Below are positions 35,939 to 48,809 of a stretch of 64,000 bases of DNA, piece after piece (within the stretch, counting starts at the first letter, position 1; each line of letters starts with the position of its first letter). The notes under the pieces were generated by a model, which made no database searches, was not told the origin of the DNA, and saw only the letters and a list, made by a program, of their open reading frames with translations. The position numbers and the translations under genes are program-made. The stretch is taken from assembly GCA_037074765.1 (NCBI GenBank), contig JBAMDO010000171.1, forward strand, positions 54,487 through 118,486, in the 5' to 3' direction. Origin of the DNA: Mansonella perstans. Its lineage: Eukaryota; Nematoda; Chromadorea; Rhabditida; Onchocercidae.

Positions 35939-36579
35939 CTGAAGCTTCTAAGTGATTAGTTTCAAATTGGTTAATTTCAAATTGTTTAATTTTAAATTAA
36001 ATTGATATACAAATTAATGTTAGTTACCATTCGCATGATGCAATATAAATTCACATAATGTATTGGCTTTCTCATTTCTTAATTATAAAAAAGAAATAAT
36101 TATTTACTAAAAATTTCTCAAAAACTTAAAAAACGGTAAAAATTTCAAACTTTTTCATCAGTCTTTTTAAACATTTGAGAAATTATTCAGTTGAATTTTT
36201 ATATTATGCAAAAATTTGGAAGAAAAACAATTTAGGAAACTGCACACTAATTTACTCATCAACTCAATCTCGTTTATACTGAATTATGCACTTAATAAAT
36301 TTTTCAATTACATTTTATTTCTCATTAGGTTTAAGAAACAATTATCGTCCAAAAGATTTAAAGTGACAATGGTAAAAGTGAAACACTAAAATGATTTGAA
36401 TACTTCCGTTCTGCTTTTGAAATAGTTTGTAAAATTGTGGCTTGGGAAACTTTGCGTGCATTACGTGAATTTAATCAAACTAATTAAATGAAATTTGCTG
36501 GACAGAACTGTTGGAAGAACATCTGATCAGTTTATAAGCAATGAATGCGCATAGTATATCCTTATATCTATCCTAGAGC
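35939..36579. other. Intergenic AT-rich DNA
   Basis: Nothing recognisable apart from A/T runs. Confidence 0.45.
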
Positions 36580-37107
36580 GAAGGAATATTATTTGAATAA
36601 GTCATGAAATTCAACAAATTTTTGAAATCTTTATTAGTACTTATCATTTATCATTATTGAATAAAAAGCAATCAAAGGTAAACAAAAATTTCAAGAAAAA
36701 CAATATCCAAGACAGGAGAAAAATGGAATTTCAATGATAAATCAGCTGCATGAGTAATATATGGTCCATATTCTCTGAAAATGAGGTATTATTCAGTTTA
36801 AGTTAATAATTTCAGTTAAGTTTCAGTTAATTTCAGTCACTTTTTAATATCTGATAAGATGCTTGGCAAATTACTTCACGTTTCGACCAAATTCACTTTT
36901 CTATTATGTTATATGAGAGTTCATTTTGGATATATAAATGGATTAACAATTACATATGGAAAAAATGGTCATTTATGACAGCTAGTCAGCTGTCTATAAT
37001 TTGGCTACATTGTTGACAACGCAGGTTACTAAATTAATTTGTGAACATTTTCTTTTGGCCTGGACTAATGCGGAATATCAACAATTCAAAAAGTGTTTGA
37101 ATGCCAA
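36580..37107 (-). pseudogene. che-12 3'-end fragment, copy d
   Basis: Another copy of the che-12 tail and 3' flank, more diverged than the array copies. It keeps AAAAAGTGTTTGAATGCCAA like the real gene (GTTTTAATGCCAA) and then joins the H2A copy 2 sequence directly at about 37108, with ATATTGGGCAG shared at the joint. Confidence 0.6.
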
Positions 37108-37108
37108 T

Positions 37109-37396
37109 ATATTGGGCAGCACACCTCTTTCAGGTTCAACGTCGTTCCGTATAGTTAATTGCACGTCTCACTGCTGATCCGACTCCTGTTGTTGGCACGC
37201 GCCCATCTCCAGCCAATTCCAAAACTTCGGTGACTAGGTATTCAAGCACTGTTGCAAGATATACTGGAGCAACGGCAGCAATCCGATTAGCGTATTTACC
37301 TTTGCGAAGAAAACGATGAATACGAGCAATCAGAAAAACCAATCCAGCTCTGATGGATCGCGATTTGTCCTTCTTGGACTTTTTAAGACCTGACAT
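37109..37396 (-). pseudogene. Histone H2A-like, frameshifted, copy 2
   Basis: The 86-codon frame (37136-37396) is identical to copy 1 except RKGKYAN in place of RKRKYAN, the Gly being the usual H2A residue. It shares both frameshifts, so they predate the duplication. Downstream homology stops inside the former docking domain (after GVLPN on the minus strand), where the che-12 fragment begins, so this copy cannot encode a normal H2A by any frame. A TATAAATA box is kept at 37486-37493. Confidence 0.75.
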
Positions 37397-37485
37397 TTAA
37401 AGCTGATTAAAAACCAAAATAAAATGAACCGACCAAACACGGTAAATCGACCTCGAACAATGATGCAGGACTGGTAATAATTCGT

Positions 37486-37493
37486 TATTTATA
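37486..37493 (-). promoter_or_regulatory. TATA box of H2A copy 2
   Basis: TATAAATA 90 bases before the ATG, as in copy 1. Confidence 0.45.
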
Positions 37494-37605
37494 GAGGTTC
37501 AGTAATGACAACAAATTAAATCCACTTACTCCAGCTGACTTTTCTCTCTCTGTTTCTTTTCCCTTATCGGATGTTTTTTTCTATTCAAGAATAGTCGAAT
37601 TTAAA

Positions 37606-38414
37606 TTAGAATAATCAATAAATTCGAAATTGAAAGAACTAATGCAAATGGGAAATCTTAGTCCACGACAAATCAATACCATTTATGTAAATTGTTGCAT
37701 TTATGTAAATTTTGTAAACCAAATCAACGGAAAATGGGAACTTGGGATGAGATCAGCTAAAAAGGTATTACCTAAAAAATTAGAATAAAATGCAACAAAG
37801 CTACTGATTTAATACAAATTATCTAAATGAATTTACGAAACACTGGCGAACACTTGACATTTGTATATATTGTCCTCACAGTATTAATTGCTATAAAGAT
37901 GAAAATTGGTTATGTAAAATTGTTAATTTCAAGGTTTTAAGGATTTAACAACTTGGTATAATATTAGTTTCAGTTTATTTATCATATCTCGAAATGTTCT
38001 AATCTTGGAAACAATTTGTTACTCATTTTTCACATAACTTTAATTTGATAATGATAATTATTTAATCTGATTGGTTCAGTTTTTGAAATATCGAAAATTA
38101 CTACTTTTTTGTCACTATGTTTAATTTGATTGGTTCGATTATTGACATATCCATCCATCACGTTAATACTTTGTTCCTTAATATTTCTCCTGAATGATCA
38201 AATAGATCGTATTTTCCAACGCTATCCAAAAACGGAAGTACGGATCAGAATTATTTCTTTGTGTTCCAATGGTATGCTGACGTCATGGTAACATGTAGTG
38301 ACAACATACTTTCTCATATTTCAAGTATCTGAAATAATAGCCATATATGTATGATGACAGATACTTCACTGGAAAAACATAACTGAAGAGATGGTATGAA
38401 TAACTTCGGGTTGT
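37606..38414. other. Extra 0.8 kb inside histone copy 2 promoter
   Basis: Absent from copy 1, where GAATTTAAAT runs straight into the TTTTTAGGCTATTTGAG side. I see no terminal inverted repeats, no clear target duplication and no coding content, so this is either an insertion in copy 2 or a deletion in copy 1. Confidence 0.6.
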
Positions 38415-38716
38415 TTTTGGGCTATTTGAGATAAATTGCCTGGTAGTGATTTGAGGTGATTTGAGCAATGTGCAGATTTAGCTATGAAATCGTGATGTTA
38501 ACCATCCTTGTTTGTCTTTGAGATAAAAACATTTAGAATACAGTAGATTTCTCCCAATCTGGTAGACCATTTTTGAATTTTCTCGAATTGCGGCGAGGAA
38601 CGAGGCGTGACTTATGCTCTCAAGAATGAATAAATAGGCTGCCCGAGACATTATTGCAGTTATCTGTTGAGTGAAATCGGCAGTTGTGTCAGTGACTGTA
38701 GCGCAACTATTCGACG

Positions 38717-39073
38717 ATGACGAAATCAAAAAAACAGGAGAATGTTGAGAAGAAATTGCGAAGAGAAGAAAAAACGAAGCAACGACGAAATCATCGGAAG
38801 GAATCTTACTCGGTGTACATCTATCGTGTCCTCAAAAGTGTTCATCCGGACACCGAGATTTCTTCGAGGACAATGTGGATAATGAATTCTTTCATTAACG
38901 ACGTCTTCGAGCGAATTGCAATTGAGGCAAGCCGTCTGGCACGTTACAGTAAGCGATCAACGATGGCAGCGCGAGAAATCCAGACAGCTGTTCGCTTGAT
39001 TCTCCCGGAACAGTTAGCGAAGCACGCGGTGTCCGAAGGCACCAAAGCTGTTACCAAGTACATGAATTCATAG
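38717..39073 (+). CDS. Histone H2B, copy 2 (diverged)
   Basis: The 118-residue frame is intact and aligned end to end with copy 1. Changes cluster in the tail ([20 protein letters not shown]) and at [17 protein letters not shown], where the usual HPDTGISSKAM is altered, plus EQLAKHAV for DELAKHAV and an MNS end. The AVTKY lysine is kept. The TATA-like box is conserved at 38627-38637, but the shared promoter is split by 0.8 kb and the 3' stem-loop is damaged. It may be a decaying or differently expressed variant. Confidence 0.88.
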   Translation: MTKSKKQENVEKKLRREEKTKQRRNHRKESYSVYIYRVLKSVHPDTEISSRTMWIMNSFINDVFERIAIEASRLARYSKRSTMAAREIQTAVRLILPEQLAKHAVSEGTKAVTKYMNS

Positions 39074-39114
39074 TTTAATGGTTCACGCTTTTTCTTTCAC
39101 TGCTCAAACCCAAC

Positions 39115-39130
39115 GGTGCTCTGTAGGGCC
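39115..39130 (+). terminator. Damaged histone 3' stem-loop, H2B copy 2
   Basis: GGTGCT CTGT AGGGCC: same position as in copy 1, but a G-G mismatch breaks the stem and the loop is changed. ACAAA still follows. Confidence 0.7.
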
Positions 39131-39530
39131 ACAAATTAATGAGTTATACTTAGTTGTTGATGATCTGATATAATCTACCATGCATGTTTTTATGTGATGT
39201 AAATGAAGATTTATTATATTTGTAACAGTGTAAATGCTATTATGGCGGGGATGGGATGTTTGAGAATTTGCTCATGCATTCGTACAAGCTTGTAAACAGA
39301 TTTCAAATTTCCGCCAATAAAATAGGGTTGCGCTGCGATAGTTTATTCCACTGTCTCACGGTTATAATTCCAGGTTTAAGATAAGCTCAAAATGTTAGCA
39401 GACTGTCCACTAATGCTCGTTTACTTTTAAATTCCGTCTATTTTCGTGGCTTAGCTTGAAATGTGTAATGAAAATGATTTTTGGTAATTGTTGAACGACT
39501 CATTTCTCTGTTGAGAGAATTTGAATTTCT
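39131..39530. other. H2B copy 2 downstream flank
   Basis: Close match to 33317-33725; homology ends where the exon-like frame below begins. No gene. Confidence 0.55.
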
Positions 39531-39536
39531 GATTAG

Positions 39537-39707
39537 TTTGCAATCGATCCACGAAGACACTTTGCGCTCCAGAGACGACGTTTGGAAGCCATTTACGAAA
39601 AAGAGATAGAAGGATGGAAAGCGCAATTGAATTTGGATGGCATAACTGACGTATTCCGTCTTTTATTATGTCACGTAAAAGAGCATTCCAGGAAGAAAGC
39701 GAACTAG
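39537..39707 (+). other. Terminal exon-like frame, possible coiled-coil protein
   Basis: A CTGATTAG acceptor is followed by 56 codons: FAIDPRRHFALQRRRLEAIY, EKEIEGWKAQLNLDGI, FRLLLCHVKEHSRKKAN and a stop. The RRRLEAIYEKE...QL pattern is helical and resembles short cilia-associated proteins of the CFAP141 type, but that is only a motif-level likeness. No upstream exon is visible. The segment is missing from the otherwise matching flank of H2B copy 1 and is bracketed by TTGAATTTGAATTTCT repeats. Confidence 0.4.
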
Positions 39708-40293
39708 GGAGGAGAAAGTCATTTGATTGAATTTGAATTTCTTTTTTTTAGTTTTACGCTTTATCCTTTAATCTTTAAGACAGTCCGTTTGACTTGTACA
39801 AAAAATTCAGATTCTGGACTGTCCATTCTAGTGATATTGGATGGTTTTCTTCAGATGTGATGTTTTTACATAGGATGGTGTCAATTAGCATTATTATAGC
39901 TTCATTAAGACAAATTTCAAATGAATCAGATACCGTAATATGTTTGAGCCGATAAATTAGCAAACACGAAATACTTTTAATTATTATTGCTTATAATTAA
40001 GATATTAAGCATGTGGGCTTAGCTAGATGTGTAGTTGTCTTATGAGTAGATAGAGTGCTGCGGAATGATTGAAAGTGGTAAAACATGAAAGAGCTTGAAT
40101 ACTTGGAAGGATGAGCAAATCAATTCTTGCATTAAATCAGATTTCTGATATCTTCCACAATACTTGTTGAGATTCTTCTTAAACAACACTGTCAAATGGT
40201 TACAACAATGTCGTTTGCAAAAACATCAACCTGTCACTAAAAAATCTTATAAACGTAAAGCTGGATTTAAAAAAACAAAAAAAAAAAAACATT
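39708..40293. other. Intergenic, nothing recognised
   Basis: AT-rich DNA without credible frames. Confidence 0.45.
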
Positions 40294-40441
40294 CTAGTAT
40301 CATGCGAACAGCTGCATGGATTTCTTGCGCCGATATCACTGATCGTTTGCTGTAATGTGCCAGACGGTTTGCCTCAATTGCAACTCGCTCGAAGATGTCG
40401 TTAACGAAAGAATTCATAACCGACATTGCCTTCGAAGAAAA
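40294..40441 (-). pseudogene. Histone H2B fragment
   Basis: On the minus strand this is a 148-base piece of H2B, from SSKAMS through [16 protein letters not shown] to QAAVR-like sequence, with scattered substitutions and no start, stop or flanks. It is a third, isolated histone remnant 1.3 kb beyond copy 2 and in opposite orientation. Confidence 0.8.
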
Positions 40442-41687
40442 ACGTCAAATAGAATTGATCGGTGATTTTTCAACTGCTAAAATAATATCGTATCTAATCT
40501 TAAATGAGCGAATTTTTTTTCCTAATTAAAATTTGATATTTAGGTATGATATTAATCAACAAACATTCAGGAAATGTATCGTTTAACATGCATTCCTACA
40601 TTTTATGGTGGATGATTTGAGCACATTATGAAATTTGAGCACATCTGTCGGAAAAAGTAAAATAATGCATTAAAAAATATTACATTAAAAAATTATTTGG
40701 CTTAAGCTCTTCAGTGATTACATTAAAAAATTATTTGGCTTAAGCTCTTCAGTGTTATAATTATTTCGATAAAACAGCATTATACAAATATTTTGGTTTG
40801 AGTTGTTTTCAGTTTCTTATTGCGCAATAAATTTGTTATGTTCTTGTTCGTGTGAGATATTATCATGTTGTACACACTTTGAAGCTTGTTTAGTTATTAG
40901 CAATTGGCAGTGGTAATGGGGAAAGCACTCATTATGACAATGTGATCCTTCTTTAAGATTTAGCAACTTGTGATCCTTTGCTATCCTTCAACATGTAAAC
41001 AGATATGATAACCTTATATAACTTTTATTCATCTCCAACCATCTTTTATTTTCTTTTCGAAAGTATTTTTGTCAAATAATCAAAGTAGTTGTTAGAATAA
41101 GTATTTAATGGAAATAATTACTCAAAATTAACAACTCAAATAACAAGTAATTAAAAGAAAATATTGAGTATTTAGAATGTAAGCATTTCAGGAAATTGAG
41201 GTTAAGACACATCTAACAAGAAGTTACAAAACATGCTCTGCATTGAATTAATTCACAACCATAGCATATCAAGAATATTTTTTGAATGTATTGCAAATTT
41301 AATGAACTTTTGAAGTATTTATCAATACATTTTGAATAAAAAGTAATCGAAAGATAAACAAAATTTTCAAGAGAAACAATATCTAAGACGGGAGAAAAAT
41401 GAAAGTTCAATGATAAATCAGCAGCATTAGCATGATACATATTGTTACATGTTTGATTGTGGTACATGTTTCCTGGTAATGAGGTATTATTCAGTTTTAG
41501 CTGATTAGCTTCTGATAAGATGTCTGGCAAATTCATGTTTCGATCAAATTCACTTTAATATTATGTTATTCGAGAGTTCATTTTGAACATATAGATGGAT
41601 TAATGGTTACATATGAAAAAAGTGGTCAATTGTGAAGGTGCAGCCAGCCCTCACATCAAAATTTTGCTACATTACTGATTACGCTGG
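40442..41687. other. Intergenic between histone remnant and che-12
   Basis: Contains a perfect 38-base tandem duplication at 40681-40755 and, from 41182, the parental 3' flank of che-12 that is copied throughout the array. No gene. Confidence 0.5.
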
Positions 41688-43195
41688 TTAGGAAATTAAT
41701 TCATGCAACATTTTCTTTTGGCTTGGAGTAATGCGGAATGTGGACAGTTCAAAAAGTGTTTTAATGCCAAAACATCGTGCCATCGTTGCAGCATAATGGC
41801 GAATAGCATCCCGAACTTCTGGGTCGCTACAGCTTCTAGGTGGTATTTTTAGCAATTCCCAAAGTACCGGCAAACCTGCTGCTTCCGTTTGTCGTGGTTT
41901 TACCGAATATGCTGATTCAATCAATTCTACAAACTCAAAAACATGCGCGAGCAATTCTCCAAAAATAATCGTCTTTCCAAATTATTAAAGTTGCATTAAG
42001 TTGCTAAGAAAATTTTATGCAATTACGCCAAGATAAATTTTTGGCATGCCAAAGGATAATTATGGACAGAATCCATAAATCGTGAGGTTGTAGAAGCATT
42101 AAGCCGTGTTTTTAAATGATATTCGATAATTTAAATACAGTTTTGGAAACTGCAGAAATAATTTTTGTACTTAAATTTACTTGGATAAAAGAATACTTAC
42201 TGCTAAGAGCACGCAACATAAATGGTTTTTGCTTCACATTTGCTTGTTTCGTTGCAGCTGCAAACGGTGCCAAAAGGGCAACATTTTCTGCAAGTAACAG
42301 AACATGTAAACCGTAGAAAATATATAAACCGGAACTTAAGCACTGGAACTTGAAATTGACGGTAAGGATAATTGAAATTGATAAGAAACATTAAAAATAA
42401 TAAACTTTCCCTGATATAAACTGCTAGCATGAAATAACAAGTCATAATTGAAACAAGTCAAAACAAAAGAAAATATGACCGTCTGTTAAAGAGATTTCTG
42501 AAAAAATGATTTTTTATGGTGGTTTTTATGTTGGTCTTGCCATGTTACATCTGTTCAGTTTCAATTATTTTAGCTTAATTTTGTCCAAAAAACAATAATC
42601 CGATAAAAAATTATGATTTTTAAAATGTTCATGAAATTTGCTACCAATATATTTTATGATTTCATCCAAGCATAATTTTGCATGCTGTCGATGTCCTTCA
42701 CTACGATTAGCCAAATGTGACATCAATGAACTGATCAGCTGATATAAAACTGCTTTCAAGGATGTTCCGTTTGAAAAATGGCTACAAAGTAAACATAATA
42801 CTATGTACCGTCTATCTTTTTGCACTAAATAAAACTATTAAAATAAAAATAAAAAATGAAATTGTAATTAAATTCATTTCAGTAGCAATAATTTATTTCA
42901 CTAAAGTACAATTAGCGCTTATGTAATCTATGTTGCCTGAAGCCTCAGGGATAAATATTCACGCATGTTTCAATATAATAAGAATGTGATTTAAAACAAC
43001 AATGTTATTACTTACGGAGCAAGTTTTGGAAGAATTGTGATAAGCGTTTCCATGGCTTCAACTGATACTTTAAAATTGATATCTGATGTACGGCCAACAA
43101 ATGCACCCAAAACATTTGTATCTGATATTGCTGCTCGATCATTTTTTATTACAATTTCCGAGAATTCTTTCAAACCTTTCATACGCCGTTCCCAT
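41688..43195 (-). other. che-12 exons 24-27: fourth TOG module and C-terminus
   Basis: Starts WERRMKGLKEFSEIVIKN and continues VGRTSDINFKVSVEAMETLI, SLMSHLANRSEGHRQHA and LLAHVFEFVELIESA. It ends PSQKKMLHELIS. The last 30 or so residues plus the 3' flank are what has been copied into the array. Confidence 0.7.
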
Positions 43196-46100
43196 CTCGA
43201 AAAGCACAATAAATATTTGACAAATACCTCATTTCAAATCAAATTATTAAGTTTAGATAGTATTTTTTGTAATTTATATTGATTTCCTTTCACTTTTCTT
43301 TCACATTAATGCTGTTTTTTAATTGGCCTAAAATCCCTTATTAACCTTTTTGTACGGAAATAAATCTTCAGTACTTCTATACTAAAAGATTGTTCTTTCA
43401 ATCATAGCCATTATTTTTTCCAGATGTATTTAAATAATATATTTTAAAACAAATTACTCGCTGGCAATAAGATTGTTTCGAATTTGTAGCAAATCCTGTT
43501 GTACAGCTTGTGATATCACCGGTACATTTCGTCCAGTGCTACTAGAGCGTCGTATACTGCCACTTCTACTAATTGATCCCAATGATAATGATGATGAACA
43601 GAGACTAGTTTCGTCCAGGCCCTGTAAGAACAAAATAAAAATTACAACGAAATAGAGGTGGCACAAGATTGAAATCAATTAATTTCTTCTTTTGAGCAAA
43701 TTTTTTTGCATTAATAAATATTGATTCACAGTTTCAATTAAAAGAAATTATATTTTGCGATAAAATTAATCATATCATAGTAGAAGAAAAAAATTATGCT
43801 TACCCTTCTGTTTATGGATTCCAGTACTTCATGTAAGTTTTGACGTTCACTTTCATTCAAACTTCTACGTACAGCATCATCAAATAAATTATTGTTCTAA
43901 AAGTGAAAATTAGGCAGGTTTAATCAACTAACTTATCAGACTGCCTTAGTAATCATTGCTATAATTAATTTTACTAACTAACATCATTACTAGTATGATT
44001 TTCTAATTCTTAACTTTCTGAATTCGCCGTTACTGCTACAAGTACTTTCATTATTATTGAAATGTCTAACATTCTTTCCCTTGTGAAAGATAATAATGTT
44101 TATTACGGTAGACAGACTGTTATTTCTAAACAAAACTGATTCTTTCTACTTGCAAATCTCAGATTTGAAATCTTGATAATTTGAAAAATATTTTTTTCTT
44201 TACCTTACTAAGCAGCCTTAGTCCGTATTTTCCAGTTTTTCGCACTGTTACGTTTGCATCTTTAGCAAACAGCAACAAAGACGTGATAAAACGTGGAAAT
44301 TCCACGCTATTGATAGCATTTATAGGACCTAAACGTTCCATCAATTTTATCAGTAAGCTTGCACAACATGCTCGAATCGTGTTGTTTTTGCTTCTGAAGA
44401 AACTTTGAATTTGTCGTTGAAATTATTGAGACGTTATGTTGTATTCTTACAACGTTTCATGAAGTTTTCAGAAAACTTGGACTAATTTTTCAATTAGAAC
44501 TATTAAAATGATAATTTCGAAATAAGAGAATGTATAGAAGGATAAAAAGGACAAAATGGAAAAAAATGAAGGAAGAGAATCTTTTAAACCTAATTTTTTT
44601 TTTCTGAGTAATTTAGTTACCAGTGATGAGCAATTTATATATTTCAATAATATAAAGTAATATCGTCTAAATAAGCTTGCAGTATTTAAAACATTACGTT
44701 GTCATTACACACTATGCATAATTTCCTTTAAAAATTAGGCTATTTACCTGAAATACTGGGCCTAATTATTATTCATTTAATTATGTTCTATATTTAACTA
44801 AGCATCTTTTTTTGACACCAAACGAATGTTTTTGAACTTCTTGGAATGATAGGCAATTATCACTGTAATGCCTAATGTACTGTTGGAATCATGTTACGTT
44901 TATCATTCTATCATCAATTCTCACCACTGTCTTCTTACAGATTTTAGTTAATAATATTTACGTTTTCAATTTGATGGATTATGGCTACTTGTTACAAAAA
45001 GCTTACTTGGTTCCAGCGGTAACTAATGCATTTAATGATCGGGCAGTTGAAACATGTTTGATCATTTTTTCTAGCGCAACTGTCGCATCATCACGAATGA
45101 ACGCATTGCTTACATCACCGGCTTTTTGCATTAATACCGAACATATCTGAATTAATAATATTTCTGTGTATCACAAATTGAGCATGAATAGCATGCTTGA
45201 AATGATACCTACGGTAACATTTCAAAACAAAGTCGCATAATTAACCACTACTTGCGGTTTCGTAAAACTGTGCAAATAAGTTATATGCTTACTTTTAATT
45301 TCTTACTTGTTTTTTCAAATACATTTTGGAGCCAGCAAAAAAATTACATTTCTAAGAAATCAAATTTTTTTTTTCATTATCTTTGATCACAAAATATGAT
45401 GGGCACAATTCTTAGTATCATGAAGAATGATGATTTAATCATTTAAACTGGCTAAAAATTAAGCAGAATCTTATTGAAGTTACTAAAATGATAAAAATAT
45501 TCAATACTAAATTTCATTTCAGCAAAATTTCTCAAGTTGTAGGCAAACGCAGTGTAAAACAATACTTTTTCGACTTCCGAATCCATAAATGTTTTGAGAT
45601 TTTCAAATAATGCTCCAAATGCTGAAATTGCTGCCCGAGAAACTGTTGAGCGTAAATTTTTACATTCTTTAAATAACTTCATAACAACCAAATGAATGTT
45701 TGTAATAAGTACATCTGGTGATATCTCAGCTAAAGTCTCGATCACTTCAATAGCCCAAAGTTTTCCATTCCTCGAAAAATTTAATTTATCCAATTTTCAT
45801 ATTAGTATTTGATAAAATTTCCATTAGATATTTGAGAATTTGAAAGGAATAAGCAAGATTAAGTAAATAATCTTATATGTAGAAAATCGATAATGCACTT
45901 TTCGTGTATTTTAATTCATCAAAAATGACGATAAAAATATTAAAATAAAAGAATTAGAAAAAACTACCATTCTTCATTGTCTAATTTCTGCAACGCATCA
46001 TTAAGTGATAATTCAGGATTCTTCAATAGTGCTTCAACATTTGGAATACATTTCTCACGTCGTGATAGACTTGTTATCGATGATGAATTTGACGCGACAC

Positions 46101-48774
46101 TTCTCATCGATGAAGCAGATTTCAACTTATCCTTCCCATTCCTTTCAGGTAATGCTTGGACATGCTACAATATGGTAACTAAGCAAGAATGGCTAAATTA
46201 TAGTTGCTTTGAGTTAAGACGCATAAATGTGTGAGGATTAGTGAATGAAAGTAAGAAAAAGATCCTTTTCCCAGATAATTTCATTTAATTCACTCAGTTT
46301 ATCTTTCTTCCTATTTTTTTTTCTTTCCTTATGTTTTTTATTAAAAAAATTATTGAAGCAGAATGGAACAGGATTTCACATCACTTCACCTGAATGATGT
46401 CATTAATTATCGACGTAGAAGCTAAATTTTGATGGCTCAAACTTTTTCGCACTGACGAATTGGAAAGAGTAGGTATTGCCGGTTCAGATGGTGCATAGTC
46501 TAAAATAATATAATGACGTATTACTTCATTAATTATTCCTATCTCAGCATTTGCTTAGAGCTACGTGGATTTTGCTCCATGTTAGGATGCATATGATGCA
46601 AATTCCGTGATAGCTTGATTTGATAAACGATAACTGAAAAGTAGCAAGAATTTTTCTGTATCACGGATCCATATACGGATCAATTTTCAACTCAAACTAC
46701 GAGAATTTCATGCCTACTTTTTGAAATTAAATTCCAAATAAAATATACCATCGCAAGAATTTCCGAGTTTTGATGATCCTTTAATGGATAAATTATTTGG
46801 ATTTGTAACTCGACTGTTCTGCGGAATTGCTAACACGCTTCTATCCGAATTGTAAGATTTACTTTTAGCAAACCTGAATATCTTAATTAACTTCTCCTAT
46901 TATCATTTTACCATTAAGACAGATCTATTTCAACTCACTGATTTTAAGTAAATTTAGAAACATATACTTCAATGAGAAAAAGTGCTCTAATCATTTCTGG
47001 TTATCTATTGGATATTTTTATTATTTACTTATCGGTTTTGTATTTTCCCGTTCCTATTCTTTCGGAACCTTTATTCAAGTGATCAATTTTAACTTCCAAC
47101 AGTTTAAAGTACAAGATAGTGTAAGGCCCTCAATATTATAATACCTACTTTTATAAATTATTCTCATCTCATTTTAGATGGTGAAACTTTATCGCTCCTG
47201 AGAATAGTACTCATTTCATAAAAAGCTCTTAGTATTGTATCAGGTCAAAGTTCATACATTTTTGGAATAAAACAGGATTTACGACTTTTTTTGATATATT
47301 TAAAATAAACCCATTTTCGGCAAAATGTTCTTCACTGGATTCTTTTTCAATAAAATCCCTGCCATTTACTGTATCGCTCTTTTTTTCAGTGCTATCGTTA
47401 TGTGTTGTATGGCATAAATTGCTAGCCAATTGCAGTCTTTCCAATCGAATTCGATCCACTGAATGTGAAGGCTGAAATATTTCACGCCAATTTTATGAAA
47501 ATTATTAAAGGCTTTGACAGAAATTGATCAATATTACTGATATGGTGAAAGCGGAAGTTACCGTGGTAACACGTAGGATGAGAGAGATTATATGTTAAAT
47601 ATGGAACAAACACAGTTTAACTTTCAATAACCTTCAAACTTTAATTTGAAATAATTGATTTTAACAAGATCAAAACATAAATAACTTAAAGAGTATATTT
47701 CTTTCATTTGGGCCAAAATAATTAATTACAAGAATATTTTAATCAACGAAATATGTAAAATATTTCATATTATAAAATTTTTTCCCAAAAAAATTACAAA
47801 ATTATTTACCGGATCATTGTCCCAATATTTTTCATTCATGCCATTTCCTGAACATACAATTTGATGCAAGAAATTATCGTGATCGAAAAATATGAAAAGA
47901 TTGCAACTTAGAGTGAGCATTTCAATTTTACTTTTAAAAAATTATGAATTTTTGATTTCCAATCATTACAAATAGCAAAATAAGTAACACAATTAGTAAA
48001 TATGACAGAATGATTGCACGAATTCTATTCGAAATAATTTTAAATCTAATAAGATATTTAATACCTAATCGTAAGTCAAAATTATTTGTGTAATTGCTAT
48101 TCCATGTATAGCTAAATAAGATTAGCTATTTTAAGCGTTAGATGAAATAAAAAAAACAAAAGTAAAATAAAAAAAGGAACAATTTCTTAAATGATTTAAT
48201 AGATTTCAGAAAGTCAAATTCTAAGATTGACAATTTTATTGATCTTTCAGTTTACATAAAAATATCACTTCTCATTTCAATTTGTACTTTTACAAATGAT
48301 TAATGGTTTCGTTAGGTTAATGTTCTCAACGTTACAGTTTGTAGCGTTTGTTTATTTAGTAGCAACAAAAAACACGAGTTTGATAACTTTAAAGTGACAT
48401 TTAAATGAATTAATTTGCGCCAAAACTCGGTTTAATGAATTACGCTCGACTACTAGATGTAGTGAATTTAAGCAATAATTTCCAAAAAAAAAAAAAAATT
48501 GAAATTAACTTCATAACTCGTCGGTTACATTTTGTGCCGAATTATTTTTTCTTCAGTGAATAGTTCTAAACTAAAGCTAATTAATTTCAATCTACCAGAT
48601 AAAGTTTTTTCATTTCTTCAATTAATAAATTCCTCTTCCTATTGCTTGTAAAAAAAAACAACTAAAGATGCTTTGAAACAGAAAAATTCCTTTTTTCAAA
48701 AATTGAGAAAAACAAAAAGCTTTACAGTTTTTCTCATTTTTGACGTAACGTAGAAAGAAAACTAATTATTTCGT

Positions 48775-48809
<35 letters not shown>

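Noticed and set aside
42203..42445. Cysteine-rich minus frame (SVTCRKCCPFGTVC) as a small secreted protein
   Set aside because: It is a shifted reading of che-12 exon 26, whose own frame joins its neighbours in phase.
48776..48802. Long T tract
   Set aside because: Simple homopolymer in a che-12 intron; no other signal.
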